Assembly: GCA_013399115.1 (NCBI GenBank)
Contig: VXAA01001112.1
Location: 44,543 to 108,542, forward strand
From: Anseranas semipalmata
Lineage: Eukaryota; Chordata; Aves; Anseriformes; Anseranatidae
Reading direction: 5' to 3'
Length of the DNA: 64,000 bases
The position numbers and the translations under genes are program-made. The notes under the pieces are model-generated. The model was not told the origin of the DNA. It worked only from the letters and a program-made list of their open reading frames with translations, and made no database searches. This document shows positions 37,531 through 48,389 of this stretch, piece after piece. Positions within the stretch are counted from its first letter, which is position 1; every line of letters starts with the position of its first letter.

Positions 37531-38978
37531 TAAGTGGGACCCTGAGATTCTGTCTGAACTTTACTAAGAGTTTAACCTCTAATAAAGTTTTTTTAGGAAA
37601 AAGCTCTCTTCCCGCAAAAGGCACTGGAGATTTTACACAAAATTCAATCAGCACAAAAATTAGGGTTAATACTCCTTTTGAAGGTTAATATTTCTGCATG
37701 GCTTTACATAGTCTAGATCAATGGTGTTTGTTTCTGACTGAAGCCACTGAGAAGGGCCTTCATATAGAACTGGTTGCTTGCTTATTCAAACCCATGTATA
37801 TTTTTGGTAGATAAATCCTGAAGAAACACCATCTTTGTTTTCTTTCTCTCACTTAGAAGCACAAAGGAATAATTTGGACCTCTCCTGCCAAATTTCATGT
37901 CTGTGGTTGCGTTGAAATATCAACTGACAGATCACTATACCAAAGTACGGCTCAGGAAGAAACCTGTAAGGAGTTAGGTAGGACTCAATCCAATACCAGG
38001 ACAAAAACTTATTGTCAAGCAAGAAAGCTGAGCATGTGCCCACAAGTGCTGGGTAAGTGCCTAGATCTACTCCTGCTGTCAGCACATAGGTCATGGGTCT
38101 CTCACAATGATTCAGGGCTGTGGTAAAAGATGTCCTTGGGCTGAGAAGCTGCACGAGCTAGCAATCATAGAAAAGAAGTAATGCAGAGGGAACTGTATGA
38201 GCCCTACAGTTTCCCTGTAATGCTCTGGCTGTGGCTATTATTCACCTCTGTGTTTGTTGCTTTCCTCATTTTTGAAATGTGACAATTTTTCTTCTTTTTT
38301 TTTTCAAAATATGCCTCTCTGATGCAAAAAAGCATCTTTTCAAAATGCTAAGCAGACCTCAAATCAAAATGAAGTATTTCACTGAATGCTTGGTATTGCA
38401 ACATCAGTATCAAAAGTGATCAAGCACTCATCAATCATCAGTTTTTGGAGTACCAAAAAAATCCTTAGTTGAGGCCATTCTATGAGCTAGTAAATATTCT
38501 ACATTACTGAGCAGAGTAAAGATTATGCTTTCCTATGTGGCCGCGGTGGACAAGATGAAATTGTTTTGGATGGGTGTCTTGGTATAAATATAGCTCCTGT
38601 CTCAATTTTTCCGCATTTTGACAAGTGTGACAGCACTAACTTGGCATGGTTTTGGATTTTTTTATGATGTAGTAAGACCCCTCCCTCGTTTGAAATCATT
38701 CATAATGGTCAACAAATAACTGTGTAAGCTGCTGACAGGATGTGATAATCATATAGCTGAGATAACAAGGTGTTATTTGTGGAAAGAGAGTCAAGTCCCA
38801 TTCCTTGTGGTGCTCTGAACACACACATACACACTGGAGGATCTGAGAGTTGAATCTAAATCTTGTGATTCACAACCCAGCTTATTTAAGATTTCCAGCC
38901 CCAGGTTTTAATGATAAATGAATGTTACTTGTTTCTGTAACCAAAACCTTGCCTGAGATCATGAGCATTTCCTACTTC

Positions 38979-39600
38979 CAGAATGGTTGAGGTTGGAAGG
39001 GACCTCTGGAGGCTATCTGGTCCAACCCAACTGCAGGACCACCCAAAGCAGGTTGCCCAGGACCACGTCCAGGCAGCTTTGAAGATCTCCAAGGAGGAAG
39101 ACTCCACAGCCCCTCTGGGCAACCTGTGCCAGTGCTCCATCACCTGCACAGTAACAAAGTGCTTCCGGGTGTTTAGACAGAACCTCTCATGTTCCAGTTT
39201 GTGCCCACGGCCTCTTGTCCTGCAATGGACACCTCTGGAAGGAGCCTGACTCCATCCTCTTTGCACCCTCCCTTCAGGTAATTATAGACATTGATGAGAT
39301 CCCCCCAGGCCTCCTCTTCTCCAGGCTAAACTGTCTGAGCTCTCTCAGCCTTTCCTCACAGTAGAAAAGGATCCTGTGCGTCATCTTTCTGGCCCTTCAT
39401 TGGCCTCTCTCCAGGATGTACATGCCTCTCGTGCACTGAAGAGCCCAGAAATGGAACCAACACTCAAGTTGTGGCCTCAGGAGTACTAAGCAGAGGACAA
39501 GGATCACCTTCCTCCACCTGCTAGCAATACTCTGCCTAATGCAGCCACAACACCATTAGCCTTCTCTACAGCAAGGGCCTATTGCTGGCTCATTGTTTAC
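38979..39600 (-). mobile_element. CR1 LINE fragment, minus strand
   Basis: The plus strand shows the reverse complement of a CR1 3' end: 'gaatggttgaggttggaagg', then 'tctggtccaaccc', 'gggcaacctgtgccagtgct', and 'aggcctcctcttctccaggc'. The copy extends to 'gcctattgctggctcat' near 39590. It has lost its 8-bp tail and carries many stops, so it is an older, inactive copy of a different CR1 subfamily from the one at 47343-48258. Confidence 0.9.
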
Positions 39601-41429
39601 TCATGCTGTTGATGTGACTCCTTCCTTGGTTGCCCAACAAGACTTCTCATCTTTCAGTTTCCTGGGCAGATCAGCAACAGTCAAAGCGAGAAATTACAAG
39701 CCTTTTAACTGTTTACAAAAACGACAGCAATTTCCAGACCCTACTTTTCTCTTTAAATGCACAAACATAAAAGCTAATGGAGGGATGGAAGTGAAATCTC
39801 TTAGTCATTTACAGTACACTATTATATCTGGAAATGTCTTTTGGTCTTTATGTACCTTTTTATAAGTCAGTGTAAGTACTCTCCAACAAGAAAGGTGCAC
39901 GTACTATTACAAGACACAGATAATGTAATTTTGAGAGGAAAGAGCACTGGGGTAAAATATTTGTATTTTTCTGTTTTATCACTTTATTTCACACTTATCT
40001 TGAAGCCTTTTCTTTCCAACCTGGAACACCAATGTATAAAAAAAAAACAGTCCTGGTAAAAACAGTCCTTAGAAATCATCCCCCAACACATAGTAATATG
40101 CCACTTAAACAATGCTTCTCTCTTCCCTCATTATGGGAAAGGAAGATAGCTGCTAAGCAATGCCTTTCTGCCATTCTCACACTGTGAGAGCTGGTAAAAG
40201 TCTCTAACCTTAAGCAGTCAAGAAGCTGCTCTAAATTGTGGAGAAAAGCTGGCCAGGACCAGACTATTGCACATGTAAAGATTGCTTGAAAAACTTTCTC
40301 ACAGTCTACACTCCTAAATGAATGAAGAAAGGCATCTGTTTCATATCCCACAACATAAACACCTGGATACTTGAGATCCCAGCTAAGAGTCATCCTTTAT
40401 TCACTTGTATCTGTATATTCTTACTGAATTGCAAGCAAGCATCTCCTGTAATTGGATAAGAATATGACTTCTCAGCACATTTCTGCCACTTGTGAAATAT
40501 AAACTATCTTGAACACCAAAGACTGTTTAATTTTATTTTCTTCATCACGCTTGCAAGATACGCAAGGCACAGCAGGTTTCTGGACAGCTTTAGAAATCAG
40601 GAACTTCTAACGTTAAAGTCCGAGTTTTCTACCAAAAGAGACAATCACATCTCTGCACACTTCTTTAATGGCTTAAAGCACATGAAATCCTCAGGGATGG
40701 ATATCTTTGCATCTACAGATGACAGTGCAAAAACAACACCTCCACGCTATAGTGTTGAGCAGCAAGCACTTGTGATGTTTCTTTCTAATATTCACCTGTC
40801 CCCAGTCTGAGGTTTGTCACTGTGACTGTGGTGTAAACCACTGTAGGTCTTTTGCTCTGCTCTTGTAACAGCTCTTGGTCTGGCCCAGGGATCTGTACTG
40901 GGACTTGATCAGGGAAGTGGGAGAAAAGAACATCAGACAACTTTGTCTCCACACAACAGTAATCTTCAACTATGCAGTCTGCTAAGAAGAAAACATCTGT
41001 AACTGTGTAGGGTTTCAGCACAGAGTATTTGTCATGACCCTCAAGTGCAATGTCAGTGTAATAAGTCTCAGTGTCTCCTTTATGATACAAATCAAAGCAG
41101 TTGGAAAAGTGATCAAGATCATGCTGGAAACCACTCAAATATTTACAACTCCTATACACCGTGAATAGACAAGGAGACCTTCCAGCTTCCACACTGGCTG
41201 GAAAATGTGCGCTACTACTGTCCCCAGATCTCACAAAACAAGTGAGCACAGTTAGATCTAAGGTGGACAGAACCCATGTGAAACTTTAAAATAGCCAGAT
41301 GGAGCCCTGGTTTGCCCTGGGTATAAATAAATATAATCCTGTTGACTTTAAAGATATTTACTCTAAGTGAGCATTTTGACCTCGGGTAATGGCGATAATT
41401 ATTTTTAAAGCTATAAAAGCAATAAAAGT

Positions 41430-41469
41430 AAAAAAAAAAAAAAAAAGAAAAAGAAAAAGAAAAAGAAAA
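41430..41469 (+). repeat. A17 followed by (AAAAAG)n
   Basis: A run of 17 A leads into four AAAAAG-type units. This looks like an expanded A-tract and not an element tail, because no retroelement body is recognisable upstream. Confidence 0.9.
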
Positions 41470-42762
41470 TAAGATTTTATCACAATCTTTCTTCCTAACT
41501 TTAAGCAAAATATTTTGTGATCATGGAAAAATTAGTGCTAGAGGGGTTATCTGGGTTACCAGGGCCCCACATCAGCCCAGCAAATCTGTTTCCAAGCCAA
41601 TTTGCATAGGGATCACTAGAACACCTGTCAGCAGGTAACTCAGCTGGAAATCTTCTTTAGCTATAGTTCTTAACTATTTGATAGAAATATCTATTTGATG
41701 CATTTCAGAGACATTCCCTCTTTCAGGTTACCTGTGTGACTTATAGTGGTGGACCTTGTATAGTGGGATGGCATGGGAGACACTGCACAGGAGGTGGTGC
41801 CACCTGGAAGAGAATGCACACGATTCAGTCAGCAAACTGTGCCCTTCCCTGGGAGGTCGGTGTTGACCCATGTGTTCTGGAAACACCACCAAAGCCCACC
41901 AAGCCATTGGGATGCTAAGGTGTTATTAGAAATTAAAATATTCCATCTTGCTGTTTCATCTTGATTCTGACTTTCTTTTTAAATTACTTTGTCTCTTGTG
42001 CCCTGTTAAATTGATTTGTTAAGCTAAATTTGTGCCAAATAAATAATGAGCTTCCTAATTAGCTTATGCAGAAGCAAGACAAGGATGAAATTATATCCAA
42101 CTGTCTTAGTGTCTGGGGCCCTGTGAAAAACCACACTGAAGATACCGGAAACTGTGCAATTCCTCAACACATTAGTTGCTACCATGTTGATTTCCAGTGC
42201 TTTGATGCTGTGGCAAAGTAGTTGCTTCAAATTCTTGTGAGAGCACAGAGCTTAGCTCTCATCAGAGCACTCTCACAGCTGCAAACCACAGATGAAAATT
42301 CAGCTAAGTAGGAGAGGAAAAATGTTCATTTACATATATCTCATGAACAAATATCTGGCACACCCCTCTGAATTAATAATTATTACTTTATTTTCATCCT
42401 AAATAATCTATAAAATAAGCCAGCAGGCAGAAATAACTTAGGAACTCTAACAAGCTTTCAAGCTTTCAGGGGGACCTAAGCACCTATCCCAGCTCTGAAG
42501 TAGGGTCTCAGACTCATACAGCACATAAGGGCATTGGAAAAAAATGCCTAACAGATCCGGAGGGAATCTTTGCCTCCACGTAAGTTAATGGCAGAAACCT
42601 CATCGACCACAGTCAGCTCAGCCTTTTGCCCTGAGGGAAAGATCCCATGGATAAACTGACAGAAGAAAGAACGGAAATCTTTGTTTGCATGTTTGATTGT
42701 ATGTATGTTGTACGTATGTTTGTTTGCTCTCCTAGGCAAAAAAAATATATATTATACCTGCT

Positions 42763-42790
42763 GTTATTATTATTATCACTAGCATTATTA
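42763..42790 (+). repeat. (TTA)n microsatellite, interrupted
   Basis: Five TTA units, then the degraded copies 'agcattattac' and, further on, 'attattataag'. Confidence 0.75.
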
Positions 42791-43427
42791 CTTCTGACTA
42801 TTATTATAAGCATTAAAATTGTTAATGGTACTGCTATTATGGACTTCCTAAAGAATTACTGATCTGCCCAGACAACTTTCAATCCTTTTATATGGTAATA
42901 TTTCTGACCAGATGTACATACATATGCTGTTGTTCTTTTCAAACATTGCTTTAATGAGAAATTCAGGAACAACATAAATTTTTGTCAGAAGTTAGATGCT
43001 GAAAATAGTGCAGAAGAAGCAGAATAAGTACCAGGAACTTTAATAACTAACCAAAGAACACATCTAATCTATCAGCCGTGACAAGTAGTTTCTTTCTGCA
43101 TGGGAGAAGTCTCATGGAAATACATTATGAAATGTAATTAGACACATGTATTAACTCTTTTGTCAAGAAAGAGAAATACTTCTTAGATGCTAGCATTTGC
43201 AATGAGATAAATAACCATATGGCATAGTTAGCAGCAGAATGAATCATAAAAAAGGGGGAGCCGTTCTCCAGATTTTGCTAGAAGCTAGTGATGTTTCACT
43301 AGTAGAAAAGGGACTTTATATTTAAACAACATCCTTATTTGCATCAAATAAGATGAAGAGAGAAGCATAACTTGTTTGCCCAGAAAGTAAATAATTTAGG
43401 ATAAGACTATAAACCTAAGATGCAAGA

Positions 43428-43630
43428 ATTGTCTTACTAGGCCAGAACAAAGGTCCATCTTTGTTCAGTGCCAAATCTCCAACACAGGCCAGGAGCAGGC
43501 ACTGAGGTAGGGAGCAAAAGAGTGGATGCATGTATGTTTTCCAATGATGGATCAGCCAGGAGCAAGGGACTTCTGTCCACTGTCATACTGAGGCATGATA
43601 TCTTGAGGAACCCTGCACCATGTAGCTAAC
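43428..43630. mobile_element. Ancient amniote interspersed repeat (CR1/L3-like)
   Basis: The core 'ggccagaacaaaggtccatct' and the following 'caacacaggccaggagcagg' resemble an old repeat widespread in reptiles, remembered as '...gtcagaccaaaggtccatct...'. The copy is strongly diverged and both limits and family name are uncertain. Confidence 0.4.
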
Positions 43631-43720
43631 TCTCATACAGTGGAATCAAGAAAGTCTATTTAAATATGTTGCTTAAAAGTGACACATCTTAGAATTAAAT
43701 TCAGCATATTTTACCAAATT

Positions 43721-43797
43721 TATATGTATATATATAACTATATATGAAAAATATATTACATATAACTCTCTCTCTATATAAAACTATATACATATAA
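43721..43797. repeat. AT-rich (TATA)n-type low-complexity tract
   Basis: Alternating TA with interruptions, including a short (TC)n run in the middle. Self-complementary and likely to form hairpins. Confidence 0.85.
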
Positions 43798-46392
43798 AGG
43801 GTAATACCAATGTCACTCAGCAGAAATACCTCAAACTTCCAGTTTCCTCTTAAGTACCTAACATCGAAAGAGCAAGATGGAAATATGCCTTGAAATTTAA
43901 TTATGCAGGTGCAATTTATGCTTTGTTAAGACAGAAAAGTACTACAGAGCATGATCACAACACAGTGGGTGCAATGACAAACTGAAAAAGTTAATATATA
44001 TGTTACTGCCATGACAAAAAAATTTGTCTGTGGCACACATTTCCCTAATGTGCTCATTATTATTAAAACTAAATAAATAAATAAACAAACAACATGACCA
44101 GATGGTCAAATTAGTGTTCTCAAAGCAGAAGCATAAAAGCAGTGGAAGAAAATGGGTCTTATTAGAAAAACATGAATTACTTCACAACAAGAGAGAAGTA
44201 TTCAACATGTGATTTTGAGAAATAAAATCATTCTAGGAAGATTAAGTCTAAGATCTCATGTTCAGATGAAGAAAGATGATCTTCAAATCTATACAAACTA
44301 ATTTATTTTAAGTCATTATGTGTGCAATGTTTGCTCTAATGTTGATATATAATGTGATTCAGAAACAAAACTGGTATTGTTTACAACTGGGTGTTATCTA
44401 GGCAGCTTTGCTGTTACCAGCCTGAAGAAAGAGGAGTCCATTTTTCTCAAGAAATTTGGTCACAGTCCAGTCAGATTTCAACTTTTATTTTAATTCTGTC
44501 TTTCATGACATAATTTGTACAATGGCTCTGAATGGGGAAAAAAAGTGTGAAATACAGAACAACAGAGAGGGTAGCTTAAGACTGAAAAACCAACTGTACA
44601 GAAATCAGAGTCAGAATAAGGTCAGCTGCAAAGGCTTAGTTTGGCCCCTTGGCATTCAGAGCTGCTTGGCCGACAGACGAGGACTGCGTAACAAGATGGA
44701 TGACTGTAGGTGTAACGGGGAGGTTTGCTCATTTAGACTACTAAACGATGTCCTGCAGAGCTCAATTCTAGCTCTGGTATTTACCTCGGAGTTCCCATGT
44801 AACAAGAGACAGGTTGCTTCAATTTTTTACAGATCACTAAGTGTATGACACCATTTTCAAGTGCCACTGAGCAGGTGGAAATGCAGAAGAGCTGAGCCCT
44901 CAAGTGCTGCAGCTGGAGGCAACGAGAACTGGTCTTTGACATCTTCATGTGGCATATGGTGGTGAACCATTTTGTATCGCCAAACAGTTTACTTTTATTG
45001 TTCCTCTGAAAATCATATTTCCACTAGTGGAACAGGTATAAATACTCTTTTTAATTCACAGAAATATGTAAAGCCTTGTGTTTAAGGCTCTCAGACACTA
45101 CAGTGATAAATGTCCTTAAAAAGATGTGAAAAAAAAAATTATCTTCACAGCAGGGTTTGAGGAGTATATGATAAAGAATAGGATAAAGCAAAATATCAAA
45201 AAACTGCTCATGTAACCAAGCATCAAATGGGCATGGGTCACTTCAGAGAAAAACAAGTGTGCATGTAATTCCAGTATCAGAAGATGCAAGGTGGCATCTG
45301 AAATTAGACCAGAGATGTAATTCTGACACTCTCCAATGTTTAAGTGTTTGGCTTTTTAACACCTAATCATATTCTTTTATTACCAAGGGTGGAGCAAGCT
45401 CATTTTTAAAATCAACAGAAAGCAAGCATTCAAAATAATGCTACTAATTGTCACTGATTAGGCATAAAGCCACCTTACTCTCGGGAAAGATTTGTGAAAC
45501 TCTTCATGTGCATCACAGATAATCTCAAAACACTTCATAGTAACACCAGGGTAACTAAACACAAAATCACCTCACCCCAGCTCAAGAGATGAGATTTGCT
45601 GAGAAAACCCTGTAAATGTTGCTGCTGCTCTACTGAGGTGCTCATGTGTCTTTCATGAATAAATGGAGACTTCTGCCTGCACCAGGGTGCTCTTGGAGCC
45701 ACTGCGTCTTATGTCCAGGGTCATATTTTTTAGCAGAATGTTAGAGAACTGGCAAGAAACTTGCTACTCTCTGTAAAAAGTGAACAGTGTCTGTTTCTGA
45801 GATAAAGTTTAGGTTAGGACATATGAGTGGAGGATGAAAGACATTCAGCATTATTTTTTAAAACACCATCCTCCTTTCTCTCTCTTTTCCAGCTCTTTTG
45901 GAAGCAATAAGCAGCACTATCACTCACCAGAAGTGAAATGCACCTTTTGAAGAAGTTGTAAGCAAGGCAAGGCTGTTGACATCTCACTTGAGCTCAGGTC
46001 AGGTCAGCTCCTGACACCGAGCAAGATGAGAGGGAGTTTTATAGAAACTTTCAGAGTAGCTACTGAGACAGCTGACACCGACACCTCCCCCAGACACCAC
46101 CATCGTCATCCTCGCTGTACAACCGGACCCGGCGCTGGCTGTCCTTCATCTGCCGGCACCACCATCGCTCCTGGTGCCAGCAGCCAGTGCCCATCTCACC
46201 CAGGAGCGCAGGGACCCTCCACAGGGGAGGGTGCTGCTTTGGAGAGACAGTGGGCGTGGTTTGTTTTCTTGTGCTTTTTATCATCAGTGTGGCTCTTTGT
46301 AAGAATACCGAATCATTTTCTTTCAGGTTGGCTAATTGCAACAGTAGTACAAGAGCTGCAGAATTTAACCTGACTGTTCCCACCCAACCACC

Positions 46393-46396
<4 letters not shown>

Positions 46397-46427
<31 letters not shown>
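46397..46427 (+). repeat. A31 tract
   Basis: The longest homopolymer in the window: 31 consecutive A. It follows 'cccacccaaccaccacat' with no AATAAA within the preceding 40 bases. It could be the tail of a retroposed transcript, but no parent gene was recognised upstream. Confidence 0.95.
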
Positions 46428-46428
<1 letters not shown>

Positions 46429-47294
46429 AATTGTCTAAAGAAGGAGCCTTGTGATTTATTTCAGGAACTGCATCAGTTTTGTACACTTCTCTGTATCAGG
46501 ACAGCTGTGATGTCTGAAAGGATCAGTATGAGGTTAAGGTGCAAAAATAAGAAACTCAGACCTGAGGGCTGTCGCACAGACACACACAGACAGTCTGTTG
46601 AAAAAGAAAACAAATTTGTTGAGATCACATCACAAGGTGATGATGTTCATGTGGGGAACCTAGACTTTCAGATGAGATGGTTGTTTGTTATCTGGGTGGC
46701 AATGGGAGTCTCCATTCTAGTAGCATCTTGAGCTGGATGGCATGAGAGCCCTGACACAACTGCCCTGCTTGGTCCTTATAGCCCAATTGGCCATTGTCTG
46801 GCACATGCAAAATCCATCACTATGTGTTATATTAATTACATAGAAAACATCTTAAATATCATAACTACATATAAAAGACTGCACACCTGACCCCTTCCGT
46901 AGGAATGGTTTCAAATGTCTGTTTACAACTGCTTTAACTACACCCTTTTTGATCAGTTTTGCAGCCAGGACCACTTAGGGTAGCCTTTGGAAGGAAGGAC
47001 CAGATTGTCCAACCAGGATATTGATTGGTACGTTAAGCATACAAATTAGACAAGAGCAAAATTGCCACCTGGAGGTATATAATCATATAATCAAATACCT
47101 AATTTTGAAGGTGGTCAGGATCTGAGTCTGTCACCCAGTTGTAAAGGGGTCCATTGTCTCCAGACAGTCCATTGTCTCACTTCTGGCGACAACTGTCTGG
47201 GGAGCTCCTGGATCACCCCCAAATTAGCAACTCAGATGCCCTGGGTGCACACTTTGGAACAGCCTTGATATCCAGCTGGACTGTGGGTAGATGG

Positions 47295-47342
47295 ATCATA
47301 GAATCATAGAATGGCCTGGGTTGGAAGGGACCTCAAGGATCA
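47295..47342 (-). mobile_element. Older CR1, 3' part (interrupted)
   Basis: The stretch 'atcatagaatcatagaatgg' followed by 'cctgggttggaagggacctc' is the reverse complement of a CR1 3' terminus with its 8-bp repeats. It stops abruptly at 'aaggatca', where a second CR1 begins. Its missing remainder resumes at 48259. Confidence 0.9.
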
Positions 47343-48258
47343 CAGAGTCACAGAATCACAGAATCACAGAATATCCCGAGTTGGAAGGGACCCATAAGGA
47401 TCATCGAGTCCAACTCCTGGCACTGCACAGGTCTACCCAAAATTTTAGACCATGTGACTAAGTGCACAGTCCAAACGCCTCTTAAATTCAGACAGGCTTG
47501 GTGCAGTGACTACTTCACTGGGGAGCCTGTTCCAGTGTGCAACCACCCTCTCAGTGAAGAACCTCTTCCTAATGTCCAACCTAAACCTCCCCTGCCTCAG
47601 CTTGACACCATTGCCACAGGTTCTATCACTGGTGATTAAGGAGAATAGGTCGGCGCCTGGCCCTCCGCTCCCCCTCACAAGAAAGTTGTAGACTGCGATG
47701 AGGTCTCCCCTCAGCCTCCTCTTCTCCAGGCTGAACAGGCCAAGTGACCTCAGCCGCTCCTCATACGTCTTCCCCTCTAGGCCCTTCACCATCTTCGTCG
47801 CCCTCCTCTGGACACTCTCCAGCAGTTTTACATCCTTTTTGTACTGTGGTGCCCAGAACTGCACACAGTACTCAAGGTGAGGCCGCACCAGCGCAGAGTA
47901 GAGCGGGACAATCACTTCCCTCGACCGGCTAGCAATGCCGTGCTTGATGCACCCCAGGATACGGTTGGCCCTCCTGGCTGCCAGGGCACACTGCTGGCTC
48001 ATATTCAACTTGCTGTCAACCACAACCCCCAGATCCCTCTCTGCGGGGCTGCTCTCCAGCGTCTCATTGCCCAGTCTGTACGTATAGCCAGGGTTGCCCC
48101 GTCCCAGGTGCAGGATGCGGCACTTGCTCTTATTAAACTTCATGCGGTTGGTGATTGCCCAGCTCTCCAATCTGTCCAGATCTCTCTGCAAGGCCTTTCC
48201 ACCCTCAGCCGAGTCTACCACTCCTCCCAGTTTGGTGTCATCAGCCTGTCATTGGCCT
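47343..48258 (-). mobile_element. Younger CR1 inserted in an older CR1
   Basis: A 5'-truncated CR1 of about 916 bases on the minus strand. It has a 3' tail of several ATTCTGTG-type repeats (plus 47343-47373) and a long open ORF2 remnant of 258 codons (47445-48221). The frame extends further upstream to read '[12 protein letters not shown]', which is the catalytic Y/F-A-D-D box of reverse transcriptase. The copy therefore starts almost exactly at the catalytic box and keeps the thumb and C-terminal region ('[20 protein letters not shown]', '[20 protein letters not shown]', '[18 protein letters not shown]'). The absence of stops over 258 codons suggests low age. Without endonuclease and fingers/palm it is not autonomous. 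Confidence 0.95.
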
Positions 48259-48389
48259 GATCATCTGGTTCCAACCCCCCTGCCATAGGCAGAGATGCCA
48301 CCCACTAGATCAGGTTGGTCAGGGCCTCATCTAACCTGGTCTTGAACACCTCCAGGGATGGGACATCCACAGCTTCTCTGGGCAACGTG
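48259..48389 (-). mobile_element. Older CR1, remainder (interrupted)
   Basis: This continues the CR1 that stops at 47342: 'gatcatctggttccaacccc', 'gccacccactagatcaggtt', 'cttgaacacctccagggatg', ending near 'ctctgggcaacgtg'. Joining 47295-47342 to 48259 restores a standard CR1 3' order. A shared GATCA (47338-47342 and 48259-48263) flanks the inserted copy and may be the target duplication. Confidence 0.9.

Larger units (their letters stand above)
36186..38978. other. Intergenic, two tandem duplications
   Basis: AT-rich unique sequence with the 26-bp and 46-bp duplications listed separately. A 123-codon plus-strand frame (36669-37040) crosses the 26-bp duplication and shows no known domain. 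Confidence 0.5.
39601..47294. other. Intergenic or intronic, nothing coding recognised
   Basis: AT-rich sequence with microsatellites, the old repeat at 43428 and the A31 tract. A 154-codon minus-strand frame (40785-41249) and a 115-codon plus-strand frame (46026-46373) are open, but neither shows a family signature. Lengths like these are expected by chance in this much sequence. Confidence 0.5.

Noticed and set aside
40785..41249. 154-codon minus-strand frame with several cysteines
   Set aside because: I could not match it to any family, no splice or start context supports it, and its length is within chance expectation.
47454..48288. Several plus-strand frames of 60-127 codons
   Set aside because: They are antisense to the minus-strand CR1 ORF2 remnant.
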